From contig JAQGDQ010000213.1 in the NCBI GenBank assembly GCA_030141605.1, forward strand, positions 1 to 64,000: a DNA stretch of 64,000 bases, given 5' to 3'. A model generated the notes under the pieces. That model was not told where the DNA came from. It saw nothing but the letters and a program-made list of their open reading frames with translations, and did no database searches. The DNA comes from Tubiluchus corallicola (taxonomy: Eukaryota > Priapulida > Priapulimorpha > Priapulimorphida > Tubiluchidae). Below are positions 1 to 30,600 of this stretch, piece by piece. The translations under genes were made by a program, and so were the position numbers. The stretch's first letter is position 1. Every line of letters begins with the position of its first letter.

Positions 1-1505
1 CTAGTGGTAAGAAAAGAGCCGTAGAGCTTGGTTAAAGTGTTACGATTATGGTTAGCAATAACGCCTTGGTTTTGCTTTTAATCAGTTTCACGTGTCTTCG
101 ATTGTAGAAATCAAAATATTGAAGAATTCCATTTTCAATCTTTAAAATTGGCTTTCAGTATGTTATGCCATCTATGAGATCGGAGGTTATAGTTTATCTG
201 TTACATTATTTTAACTAAGATAACGAACCGACCTTTAAATAATTTAGTAAATAAAAAATAATTTAGCATGGTATTATAACCGTAAAAATGAGAACATATT
301 TTCTCGTTATAGAACACAGTAAGGACTCATATGGGATCCCACATTATAACCTAGCTCAATTTTCTTACTCACACGTATCACGGCTCAATTTAATAACAAT
401 TGCTTCTTCTGTCACGTTGAACATTAATATTAATTGAGCATTATGGCCGCATGCACACATTCTGTAACTATATATGAAATTCCCTGACGGTTACTGCTTT
501 TTATTGTCAGCTGTTATTGCGTAGGACAATATTTGCACAGTCAGTAGATGTATATGATATGTCGTATCACCTCTTTTAATGGACGTTCCACGATACAGTA
601 CATGACGAGTGCAGTACAATGAGTACACTTCTTGTAGTAGTACTCCTAAGGGCCGATGACGGATGGCGGACATTATCAGCGATATATGTATAAATGGATG
701 AATTAATCGCTGGCTGGATGAGTAAATAGACTAGTTGAATGATTGCTGACGAAAAAGAACATTATTTATTTAAAAAAACGCTACGTTATAAAATACTTTT
801 TGCCAAGAATCAACCGATTTTTACGAAAAATTCCAAAATGTTATTTATAAATTTTTTTTTTGTAACTGATGTGTCGAGGCTTATATATTATTATATGTTA
901 TAGCAGAGCATGTCAAATAATAGGCTTTGGTTATAGTGATCTGAAGAGAGGAATAAGCGTTTTTTTCGAAACGTCATCGGTTAAAACAAAATCTGCCATA
1001 AATAATATTGTAGGATTTTTGTAAAAAAGCAAAAAAGCAACTTTTAACATTTACCAAATTCACCTCCAGTGTAACAACAACGAACACGTGAAGCAGTTGT
1101 TTTTGTTATTACTTAACGACAACGATAGGTTGTCAGTGGGTAGGCCGTTTGGTTGTCCCTTCGTGTGTGCCGGCGCAATAAAATTAAAAAGATGAACCTA
1201 TAGCCAGCAAACTTTGGACGAAGATAGGTTCTCAAAACTCTACTGCTTTTTGCTTCAAAGGATCAAACGTCAAGATCTCGAGGTCAATCAAAATAAATGT
1301 TTACTCATAGTGGCTTCATGTGAGAGCTTGGGTCTGCTCTTCTCTAGCTTTAGTAGAAATCCATTTAACCTTATTAGAAATCTCAGTTCGGAAATTTCAT
1401 CGGTACGAACCTACATAAACTGTTGGCTATTTTTGAAATATTGCGATTCTTTTAATAAATTGTTTGGTTTATTAGTCGGATAAATATTTTGTTTTCCTTT
1501 TGCAG
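1..1505. other. Upstream region of the RGS gene, no exon identified
   Basis: AT-rich DNA before the first recognisable RGS coding exon. R7 RGS proteins normally have about 15-25 residues before the point where the exon at 1506 begins, so an upstream first exon (start codon and 5' UTR) is expected here or beyond the window edge. I could not find an ATG followed by a good donor in the right phase. Alternatively translation starts at the in-frame ATG at 1518. The open frame at 1214-1483 has no recognisable content and I treat it as chance. Confidence 0.5.
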
Positions 1506-19753
<18,248 letters not shown>

Positions 19754-20434
19754 AGCATTTAATTTGTAATGTTTTTAAATTTATTACTGCTATCTTGTTT
19801 ATATTGATTGTCTACCTACGTGTGCTTGAAAAGAATGCTATGATATCATGATACATTAAAGTACATCTTTTAAATTGTTAAGGATTTAGTTTCTAGCTTT
19901 TTGTATAATTTACAGATATACAACGTTCAATACTGCTAATTAAAGCCAGAGAAGTTGTACGAAATTAAACAACAAAATTGTGCTTGTCATGGATGTTATA
20001 TTGTGGCAAAGCCAAAGCAATGTGGCTAAGCGAAGTAATTTTTGTGTGACGGTAAATAATATAACATAGTCAGAGAAAAAAAATCTCGAATCCGCAAAAT
20101 AGTTTACAGTGCTACTTTATGACCTAATGTGTCCCGTATCACACCGTACCGTGCCGTGCCGTACGGTCAATCTATAAGCCTCTAACGAAGGACCAAAGTG
20201 CTGGACCAAGGCACTTTGACATACCTAAAGTTGTAAGCGCAAATAGCCACGGTTTAGTTCACACTCAAGGCATCAGTTTGGTTTGATGCATACTATATTA
20301 GCAGCACACATTTTAGCATTCACTCATATCACAGTAGAATTCCTCATCTTGATTCCGTACTCTGGAATATATATGTATTATATATAGCGTCTTATCAAAA
20401 AAAGGTCCTGCATTATGCAAAATAATAATAAGAA

Positions 20435-20511
<77 letters not shown>

Positions 20512-20552
20512 ATAATAATAATAATAATAATAATAATATTAATATTAATAAT
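20435..20552. repeat. Compound (ACT)n-(AAT)n microsatellite
   Basis: About 75 bp of pure ACT repeats pass into AAT repeats at 20511 and then an AATATT patch. The minus-strand frame reads as poly-Ser/poly-Ile and is not a gene. Confidence 0.97.
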
Positions 20553-21204
20553 GACCAATAAAATTATTAAATTTTCCCATTAGACGTCAACACAGTACTG
20601 ATCAATGTCTTGTAATTTAACTGTCCGTGGCAAGTTCGAAGGTATAATTAGGAGCAAATTTACTGTGAATTTTATGAAATATACATATGCTATATTTCAC
20701 AACAGCTGTTACATTAGAGACAAAGTATTCTCAGATACCAAAAACAATAAAATAAAATTCCATTTCCTGTTGTGTTAAAATTATGATTTCTTAATATGGA
20801 TTTTTCAGTTGCTCCGTTGGATCCTAGCCATAAACGGATTTGTTTCTCTCGTTCTCATTTTGTTTTCGTATAATAATGTCACATTAGATCGAGTAACTTC
20901 GTATTCTAAGTACAATATTTGGACCTAAACCGGTAAAGAAAGAAAGAAAAAACAAAGACAAGAGTTATTTACCATCGCTTATTGAACAGACAGCATTAGC
21001 ACAATGGCTATTTAGCGACTTATAACAATAAAGGTAAGGGCGAAGCACGCAAAATATAATAACGAATAACGTGTTATGTATATATGTCCTGGCGTTGGCA
21101 AGCGCTAGTCTCGAACTCAAAATTACAGCCACTAAGGGCTACTGGGTCTGTATGTTGTTTTTCTCGCTCGTGTTGTTGTTCTTGTTGGGAATGCCAAAAA
21201 AGCG

Positions 21205-21490
21205 TAAGGCACAGTAAATTTGCAATAGAGTCATGAAATTCACACGGATATACTAGAACGAATTCTGCATCGACAGATAAAGTTGAATTTTCGATCGACT
21301 ATTTTGAATTCAAGGTGGCGGAAATAATATCAATTTCGAAAAAAGTTTAAGGCACCACCAATTTGCAATGGATCGCCAAGAAACTTTGCAGGAATATACT
21401 AGAATGAATTCTGCATCGATTGATAGAGACAGACTCGGATTTTCGGTTTGCCATCTTAAATTCAACATGGCGACATTGACGTCATTTCTA
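21205..21490. repeat. Diverged tandem repeat, 143-bp period, two copies
   Basis: Units at 21205 and 21348 both start TAAGGCAC and share ATATACTAGAA.GAATTCTG, ATTTTCG and AATTCAA.(G/A)TGGCG in the same order. Rough identity 65-75% by eye. It could be the inside of an old dispersed repeat. Confidence 0.75.
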
Positions 21491-23267
21491 ATCCACGGTA
21501 TTGAGTTCAGCGAGGTTCTCGATCAATAGTTCGAGTCGAACTTGTTATGATAAAACGGATGCTATGACAACATTAAATTAAGTTCTAAACGGCATATCCA
21601 GGCGCAGTTGGGCAGAAAAAACTCAATAAACGAGTAACTCAATGCTTTGCATTCCGGTCCAATTTATTTATAGGTTTTATGAGAGATGCATGGGCAATTT
21701 CTATATGACTGTGGTATAATTGTATCTTTATAACATGTATAAACCTTACGTAGCTAACGAGTATTGTGAAAACTCAAACTTTATGCGTTATTAATAATCA
21801 TAATGTATTGCTTAGTTTCATTTAACGTACAGCCCACAGAATTTGTAAATAACAATTCTTTTAGTTCATTTCTATGTGTATGTTTAATTTTGTACGTATT
21901 TTTAAGCGCTTATAACAATTATTAAGTTTTTGCAGTTCATGCTCACTAAGCCTATTGTTATGAATTGCATTGTTATTTGCCCGCTTTGTACATGTACTCT
22001 ATTTGTCGTGGCAGACATTTTTACAAGTTATAATTTTATGAACACTGAAGTGGCATCTTTATATCATACTACAATTATATAATTTTTTGACAAAGTGTAA
22101 TTAATAAACGATATAAACTTCTTATTCATTTACCCATTTACTTTCTTAACAGAACACAATAAAGTTCAACAAAACGATATCGCAATTGTCATTACATGGA
22201 GCTAGTAGCCAATAGTACACTCTACATACATTCAGTGATTTGTACCCAATGATACTGCAACTTGTACACCGTGTAACTGTGAAAAACATTCTAAGTAAAA
22301 TGAAAAACGTAAACGTAACTACAGATGCTTTCTAAGAGGAAAGCATGTATATACGCACAATGAATGATTGGTCACTACACATTACCTTATAATTAACTGC
22401 AAGTATATTACTAAAAATTGTCATTTTCTAATTTGTACAGTGATTACCATATGACAGTAGACAATGTTAGTTGATTTTCTCGCTATCTGAAAGTCCAAAA
22501 ACATCCCACTTAATTTGTTACACTTTTTAGAGGCAAACGTTTTGTATCAATAAGAAAATTTTGATTATTCTGCGTTAACAATATCGTATTGAATACAAGG
22601 TGCTCAACTATTACAATATTGCGGTTTGAAAGAATTCACTGCATAAACTGACTGCGACATCCATTGATACGTTATTGTAGTCTGATAAAGTTTCACTGTA
22701 CGATCACTTTCTAATTTGAATAATGGACATATTAAAATTACAAAGTTGTTTTTGATAAAACTTTAGATGAATTTTTAAATTTGCAAGATAATTATTCATT
22801 AAATTATTTAAGTTTAGCCAATTTTCGGCAATTTACAATCATTCGTTTTCTCATTAATGTCTGCGTACCACTTTAATCTCACGTTTCCACAAAATAACAT
22901 CAATCAGAACTCAAATTTGTGAAGGTTAGAATCACAGCAAATTTATTTTTCTTTCTTTTTTCTGTTGTACAACAGCATAATTATTCTTATAAAAAATTAC
23001 AAGTGTCGATTATTTACTTTTAATAATTCGTATTATTGTGATATTTCCATGCCGGTTATTTCTCTTCTTTAATCTTTGCCGTTAATCGGTAAACTAGAAG
23101 GTGTGTTGAAGTGTACAAAAAATTTCAACTCAGGCCTATGTCGTATCTAAGTTTATGCCATTGATGAATGCCCTGAAACGTCGTGCTTTTCAGCCTTTGA
23201 CTATTTCTGTTTTCCCACTTTGAACGTAGTTAATGATGGAGTTTATAACACAATGGATTCACCTTTT

Positions 23268-25758
23268 TTATGCTAAAAGAACTTGAATTGCCATAGACAG
23301 TGTTATACATAAGCCAACTGTAAAAGCCAAAGCTCGACTTGGCTGTGGAATCGAGTGTTGATAAAATATTGTGTGCAAGAATCGTGATCCGACGAAAATT
23401 CGGAAGTGCCAGAAAGCGACTATCGGGTCAGGTTTGATGGCTGTGTAAAAACTTCCGATGATAACGAATGGGATGATGTTCTCTATGTCATTCAAGTGGT
23501 TTCTGTAATAGAAATGATAAAAAAGTTTAAGCCTGGAAAAATAAATCGTAGACAAAGCACTAATAGTTAGAATTAATTTCATACGGAGATCCATTGTTTG
23601 TGTGATAGACAAGTAAGGATACACCAGGTAAACGCTAAACCATCACGGTCAAGGCCAAGTAACGTAGGTATATAGACGTCAGCCTATCTTGACCAAACAG
23701 AAGCTTGTTCAGACTGACAAGTCTAGAGAGAAACTGCCAATGAGCTACCGAAGCTAGCTTCTAAAGGGAAAGTGCTTTCTTTAAAGTGATTTTTTTCTAT
23801 TATACAACTTTCTTAATTTTACTGCCTACACTTCAACTGGCACTTGAACGAATAGGATATTGGTTCAACTGGTCAGGATTAGTTTCAAAGACGGTATTAG
23901 CTAGAATGGATTGAGAATTCAACATAGTATTTTTTCATTGATAGGTGCATTTGATTATGTACATTAGTCGTTACATTCATTCATGAATCCATGTACGTGT
24001 AGGTTTACTAACCAACTTTACTCGAACAGATTTCTTTTTAGTTTGTATCGAGTTATCAACAGGGAGTGACTTGAATTCCACCCAGTATTTGATTATAAAA
24101 TATCTAGTATCGAAATTAGACAGTTCTGGGTCTGATGACGTGCAGATGGAATGGACGCAGCCCGACGCAGTTTAATCGCTTAGAACCTATAATTGTATTA
24201 ATTTAATGACACAACGTAATAATAAAAAGTTTCTCTTTAATAAAAAGTAATAATAATAAAAAGTAGTAACGATAAAACGGAAACTGAAACTGCATTTTCA
24301 AATATCGTATCGCGTTTTTGCGCAAGGAATTAAAGTGCGGCACAATAATTAGCTTGTTGAAAAAAGTGTAACAAAAGCACTGCTTAGTTGTTAGTTGTGA
24401 TATAGTAAGATTACAAACCTTCTAATGCGTTCCACGTCGGGGTCGTTGTAAATTGGCTTCAGACCTTCCTTGACGTATTTACAGTCAACTTCAGTTGCAA
24501 AAACCTGTTTGAATTATAGCAATAACCTTTTTTAATATATATAATAGTAAATAAACAATTTTTAATTGTTTGGTTATTGTTAACTGTATCTGTATACAGT
24601 ATTTACTTTTGGTTTTGTTCTTAAAATAGATGTAAAATAAATTTAGTTTATTTTAGAATACAGCTATATCTACAGCTTAAAGTAGTTGTCACTTATACCT
24701 ACAGAAGGGCGTAAAAATATGTTTCGATACCACATATGTCGTATTGCGCTGTGCTACACGATATATCTTACGACATGCTATTATGTTACATTACTCTATA
24801 TTATACTATGCTGTGCTATGTTACGCTACGTGACGTGATTTCATCTATATTCACCAGAATTAATGCTTCTCATTGTAGCATGTTTCAAGTGTCTAATATG
24901 TCGCTTTGTTTTGCAGTACATGCTATATTATTATCATTATTTACATCATTTATTTTCATACACACATGTACACTTTTTACGTTAAGTTTACATAAGTGGT
25001 TTAATTAAAAAAAATTAGTAGACTGGTAGTAAAAGTAAAAATAAATATTAAACACTGACAACAACAACAAAAAACAAGCACTGATATTACTTACATAAAA
25101 GAAGATACAGCAATTAATTTAAAAAGATATTACATATTCTAATCTCTCTAATAAAAAATACTTTGATAAAAATTCCAGTTTTCAATACAATTTATACAAT
25201 CTTTTCCTAAGACTGGAACTTAACTCGCATCTTTTTACAATTTTGCGAGATAATACATGAAAATATCTAAATGCATCTTCTAGAGTAACATTATTTTCTA
25301 TAGCAAAATTTTGTACAAATTGAAGCCCATGATTGAGTTTAGATCATATGTTTGCCTGCTTGTATATAAGCTTAACTCGGATCGAAGGGGAAAATCTTTT
25401 TAATTTTTTTTCTAAACATAAATGTTGTATATGAGGTAATGAGTATGTATGAGGTAGTGCGTGGCATAGCTCAATTAAGGAAAATTTAGTCTCGGTGAGC
25501 GTTAAGGGAATTTTTCTCTTACACCCAAAGCTACCTAAGAGCATAAAGCTTCTGAACTTTTGCATCTCCTAAACTCAAGCTGTAAAATGTTTATGATCTT
25601 GGAAATACACAGATACACAAAACGCAGTTACATACCTGTTTTGCTATTCTCGTTTTAGACGTCATAAATGCCAACGCCATCATTTTCAAAACGACGACAG
25701 TGGAATAAAAAGCAAAGTTGGCAAACACTTCATTATCCATTGAGAACGCAGACTCCAT
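23268..25758 (-). CDS. MGST1: Microsomal glutathione S-transferase 1 (MAPEG family)
   Basis: Membrane-bound glutathione transferase/peroxidase of the ER and outer mitochondrial membrane, active as a trimer. Coding exons on the minus strand: 25758-25636, 24504-24419, 23502-23268, giving 147 residues (human MGST1 has 155). Start is the first ATG of an MESAFSMDNEVF N-terminus that aligns with human VMDDEVFMAFASYA. Exon 2 supplies VFATEVDC and ends VERIRR. Exon 3 begins NHLNDIENIIPF and carries FRIFVGSRFLHTI, QPSRALAFTVG and TLSMA, the MAPEG/MGST1 signature with its glutathione-binding Arg residues. Four hydrophobic segments are visible, as expected. Introns are 1131 and 916 bp. All three exons join in frame with GT-AG borders. 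The gene converges on the RGS gene. I am confident of MGST1 rather than MGST2/3 because of the ERxRR.HLND.EN block. Confidence 0.93.
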
Positions 25759-27638
25759 TCTTACTTCTGATTGTGGTAAAGCCGATCAGTATATGCAAAC
25801 TGCGACGCCAAGCACTTTAAATTCAAAAATACTGTAATTTGTAAAATGGATTAGCGGTCAACAAGAATTTCTCATCAAGGAGTTCCTATACTAGGTTATA
25901 TAAATTAGGTTAATCATGGTATAAAGTTCAATACAATACTTGATAAAAACAAAGATTAGGCGTGTGACCTTTAACCGTAAAACGATCTCATGTGCATTAT
26001 GATCTGCATTCCAAACTCCAAAGTGGCGTTTATGTAGCTTACGGATGCGAATTCGTTTTGGGGTTGAGGAATTTACAAAATAGGTGCATATTGTTGTCAA
26101 TGTACCCGTTTATGGGCTGCGGGGCATTATTCTTTTTCTGCAGCTATTTCCTATTGATTTTTCCACAGGCTATTCCGCAAGAGAGTGAGAGAGACAAAGA
26201 GAGAGAGAGAGGCACAGAGTGGGAAAGAGAGAGACCAAATGAAAATGTATATGCTTTTGGCGCTTGCCAAAACATGTAGAAGCTATGTAGAACCTAGCAC
26301 TTGACAGCAGGACTTTCTTAATTAAGCATAGTCCTCAGAGATTAGACAATGTATCAGAGTTGTAACCGAAAGATATAATGGCAGATCAGATGCAGTTTAC
26401 TAGCAGTCATCCAGTCAGTTTAGGCTTTCATAGCTGCTCAACTTTCACAGCCTAGTGTGTGCAGTTACCACTCAACTGTTAATCTCACACCAAAGGCATT
26501 AGAAAATACAAGTAAATGCAAACTGTTTTTGTGGACAAAATGAATGATGGATGTCAGACTCTACCACTTTCACACTGAATGGAGTAAAAACTCGTTACAT
26601 CACTGAAGTCAATATGGTATGTATGTAATACTTAATTTATTGACAGAAGTTGCTAATCACTGTTTTGCTGTCTCTTACTGCTGTCACATAGACATATTTA
26701 CATTAAGAATATTATAAAAACATTAAAACTAATTTGCTTTAAGCAACTCACAAAAAATCACCACTCAGAATATAACAGACAATAGGTGATTTATTCAAAA
26801 AATAAAATTTATTTACGTAGAAACTGTAGAAAAAAGGAACAGTCAAAACATCGCCAAGAAGCATTCGAAAAATGATATTCAAAAATTATCAACAAAAATA
26901 ACATGACAATGCTTTACTTGGAATAATACTAAAACATATAACGAACAAATTCTCAAAAAATTGGGGTGCCTGGTTACCATAAGTACAAACAGGCTATAAA
27001 TGTAGCTTGTTCAAATTACTCAAACAGTCAGCAACCGTCCTGTATATCAGCTACAGTTACAGTTTATGATAAAATCTCATTTGAATATACTCCTGCTTTA
27101 CAAAATATGTAACCGCTGTGTGACTAAATTCCAAGATTTAAGCAAGTGCTAAGCAAGATCTAAGCAACACTCTTTATGCTTATAGTAAGATTAGTATTTT
27201 AATTTTGTTTGTGAATACAAAAACAAAATTCCAGCTTCAGCACAAATTCCAAATTCAGTGCACAATATTGAAATTAAATGTTGTTTAAGAATTAATATGA
27301 ACAGTAGACATTTTCTTAACCCGGTTACACTGCCCAGTATTATATTAGTTTCATATAACTTACAGTGTATTGATATTATTTGAAGCCAAAATACTTTTAG
27401 AATATTAACTGTAATTTCATTGTTAAAAACTTCATCATTCTTACAGCACTAGCTAACTGTCAAGTCCACAGTTAATTTTGCATAACATGAATATCTCCAA
27501 TAACAATTTTGGCTGGCTATCTTTTACGCATCAAAAAACCTTAATTTGAGGGATCTTGAAGATCTTTGAAATAATCAGGCTGCAATAGTAGTTTCAGAAA
27601 TTACTCGAGTACTTCGATTCTTGTAGTTAAAATCAACA
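25759..27638. other. Intergenic region between MGST1 and GALK1
   Basis: Between two minus-strand genes. It should hold the MGST1 promoter/5' UTR and the GALK1 3' UTR. Only short GA-rich runs (about 26183-26235) stand out. Open frames at 25891-26279 overlap these runs and look spurious. Confidence 0.6.
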
Positions 27639-30600
27639 TCATGATGTTAGATCGATCGACCTTGCTCCTTGTGAAGGTAACGCAACATAAAATGTGGGTG
27701 ATCCTGTGTACTTATCCTATACCAAAAAAGAGTGTAATTTGTGCCTGTAGTTTTTTATAGTTACTAAATGATGACAACATATTTACAAATTTTATTTGTT
27801 TACCGACTATACTGTATTCACACACTGAGCAAGTAAAGCATGCGCGAACACTGCACATGCCCTGATTTTTGGAAATCTTAGCGATTAAAGCAAGTGCATA
27901 TAAGTGAAAAAATGATATCAAAATGATGGTAACTACCTTTATGAGTTTTTTTACTATTTCCAGACATTTCCTTTGGACTAGAGTGACTGTGCAGCCACCA
28001 AAACCTGCACCTGTCATTCGAGACCCATGGACTCCATCAACGCCTGTTACAATCTCAACCAGCTGGTCTAATTCTGAGCAAGATACTTCGTAGTCATGCC
28101 TGAAAATACGAAGCAAATTAAATAGAGCAATAAATCGACTTGTCTGGCACAGAAGACAATTGTGGCAACTATAATACTAAATTCTCTGTCAGTGTTCATA
28201 GTTTTGTGACTCTCCAGGAATGTCAGCTATCACACTTGGGAATACAGTTGACACTTCAGCAGTGTATTTTTTGCATTCCGATTTCAAAACATATTTCTTT
28301 GTGACAGTGTTAGAGCTTAACTATGCACTATTTTATCAAAATACAAGTTATAGTTTAAAATTTCACACTAAATGTAATATTTAGGTTTTCATCAATCATA
28401 CAGCCAGGTGACTGGAATAAAATCAGCATCGCAATACGAAAAGTTCAGTCAATAATAAACATTTATATTTCATGTACCTGAGTGAATGATGACTAGCAAA
28501 CATAAGTGAACCAAATGCTTTATAATCTCCCCTTTCCAAGAATGAAACTGCATTAACTGTTCTCTGAATTTCGGTTATAACGTGTTTGGCTCTTTTATAA
28601 ACTTCGGGTGATATGCTATCCTTAATTGCTGCAATAACAAAACAAAATTGTAATGACAATAAAGATCAATGAACATGTACTTGAAATTCGTGCCAATGTA
28701 ATTTAAAAGAAAACCGAACGATTGTGTCAGCATTAGTCCAGAACAAAGAAAACTCTAAAATGTTGAAAACTACAATAGCTTTTTTTGAATCAAAGTTTAC
28801 ATTAAATAATGATGACCTCGGATACTCAAATTTCATTAATTTCCAAAGCTACGCGTGGCTCAGTGAATCTACTAAGATTGCCAAGGGCCCCTTTTTGTCA
28901 CATGCACATGGCCAACAAATAGAAGGCGGCACCGTGATAACCATGATCATGAGCTGCAGTGTTAGGTTCTGACGCCATATGATGTAGAGCCCATCACGCA
29001 TTTAAGCAGTACTGTAAAATGTATGCAAACGTGCTTGACGTGCAAGGGAAGATGCCTGTTATTGCACAAACTGTGGTTAGCTTCTGATGTAAGCAATAGC
29101 TGCATTCAGTTGTCGTTAATTATTCATATATAAAAAACAAACGCTAACTTTTATAGGCAAGAAAATGTCTATTTTGGACAGTAAATTAAAATGAGACTGA
29201 GTATAAACAATCATCCAGTTTTCCTTTAAATGTTTTCAAAATTAGCTTCAAAATATGAATTTGAACAATGACAAATTTTACCATAAATCTACCACAAGGC
29301 ATTACTTTCTGAATTTAATCAGACAGTATTGATTCCCAAGCTGCATAACATAAATAAAGCACTACTAAACTAGCAGAAGTGACAGATGCCATAGCCAGGC
29401 TAGCCCTATTTATGGCTACATTTTACTCAAAATGTATTCAATGTTGGTGATTCAGAGAGCACAGTATATAGCATATGTCCCAGTACCAACTAAGTTATGA
29501 ATCTTTGGAGCATATCACAACTTTTAATGGCATTTACAGTTAGCTAAAAGAAATTCCTTTTATCATGTGGTCATTGCTTTCACAATTACCCTCAACTGAT
29601 AAAAGGTCAATTTGTGTACTTATGTGTACTTGTGTAGTCGATCTAAGACCACCAACAACTGTACAATAACATAATCTTTCACAGAGTCAAGTAATGCTCT
29701 GCACAATATACTCAACAGCACCTTCTAGTTCTTCTAAAGTAGCATCTCGCAAACTATCCTTTTGAAGGACTCTAGCTGCCTCCTCACACTGTCGTCGCCT
29801 GGTGGGATATTCACTTCCAGTCAGTTTGTGTTTAACATTGCAGTTTGTGACTAACAAAGCAATGCTGGGATCTTTCCAGGGTACAGACTGACATTCCATT
29901 GACCTGTCATTACACATGAAAAAATTAATGTTGAATATTTTTTGGTACCTGCTCCATGATTCTACTACTAAGCAGAAACAGTCTACTGCTCAAGTGAGCA
30001 CAGGAATCTATTTTCATAGTTGTTTTGGTCAGTGGGTAAGTTCTAGCAAATATGTGTAGTTATAATCCTTATCTGGAAAGGATCCCTTATCATTGAGAGG
30101 TTAGACATTGTGCTGTCATTCGAAGGATTGACGTCAAAACATATTGGTCTATCGCTAAGCCCCCCCTCCCCGCTGCATCGTAAACACGCTCAGCAGCATT
30201 CGGGACAACAGCTCATGCAGGACAACTGTCTAAGCTAAACTACACTAAACTAAACAACATGACAGTCACAATTAATGTCTAATCGGCAGATAAACAGATT
30301 GCCCTTTTTCATAAACACAAATTTGCAGAGCAGCAGCTATTTTAACATGAAACTAACACTTCAAGCAGCAAAAAATGACTTTTCAACTTAAACACAAGGT
30401 AGAGGTGAAGTTTCAAAGCATTACAAAATACAGGAACATAAATATAATAAAAAATCTAAGCCAGTTAGCCTTGTTTTACAATAAATGAGCAACAAAAATA
30501 TTAAGTCTCTCTTGCCTTTAAACATACAAACATCAAGCCTGCAATGTATTTTTCCATGTTAACTGATCATGCGCTCGTCTGCAAGATTTATTAAGGTTTG

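Larger units (their letters stand above)
19754..23267. other. Intergenic region between convergent RGS and MGST1 genes
   Basis: Holds the RGS 3' UTR (ATTAAA near 19855), a compound ACT/AAT microsatellite at 20435-20552, and a diverged two-copy repeat at 21205-21490. The rest is AT-rich with no coding signal. The 3' UTR of the minus-strand MGST1 gene should lie just below 23268. Confidence 0.65.

Noticed and set aside
20313-20558. Poly-Ser/poly-Ile frame on the minus strand
   Set aside because: Translation of the ACT/AAT microsatellite.
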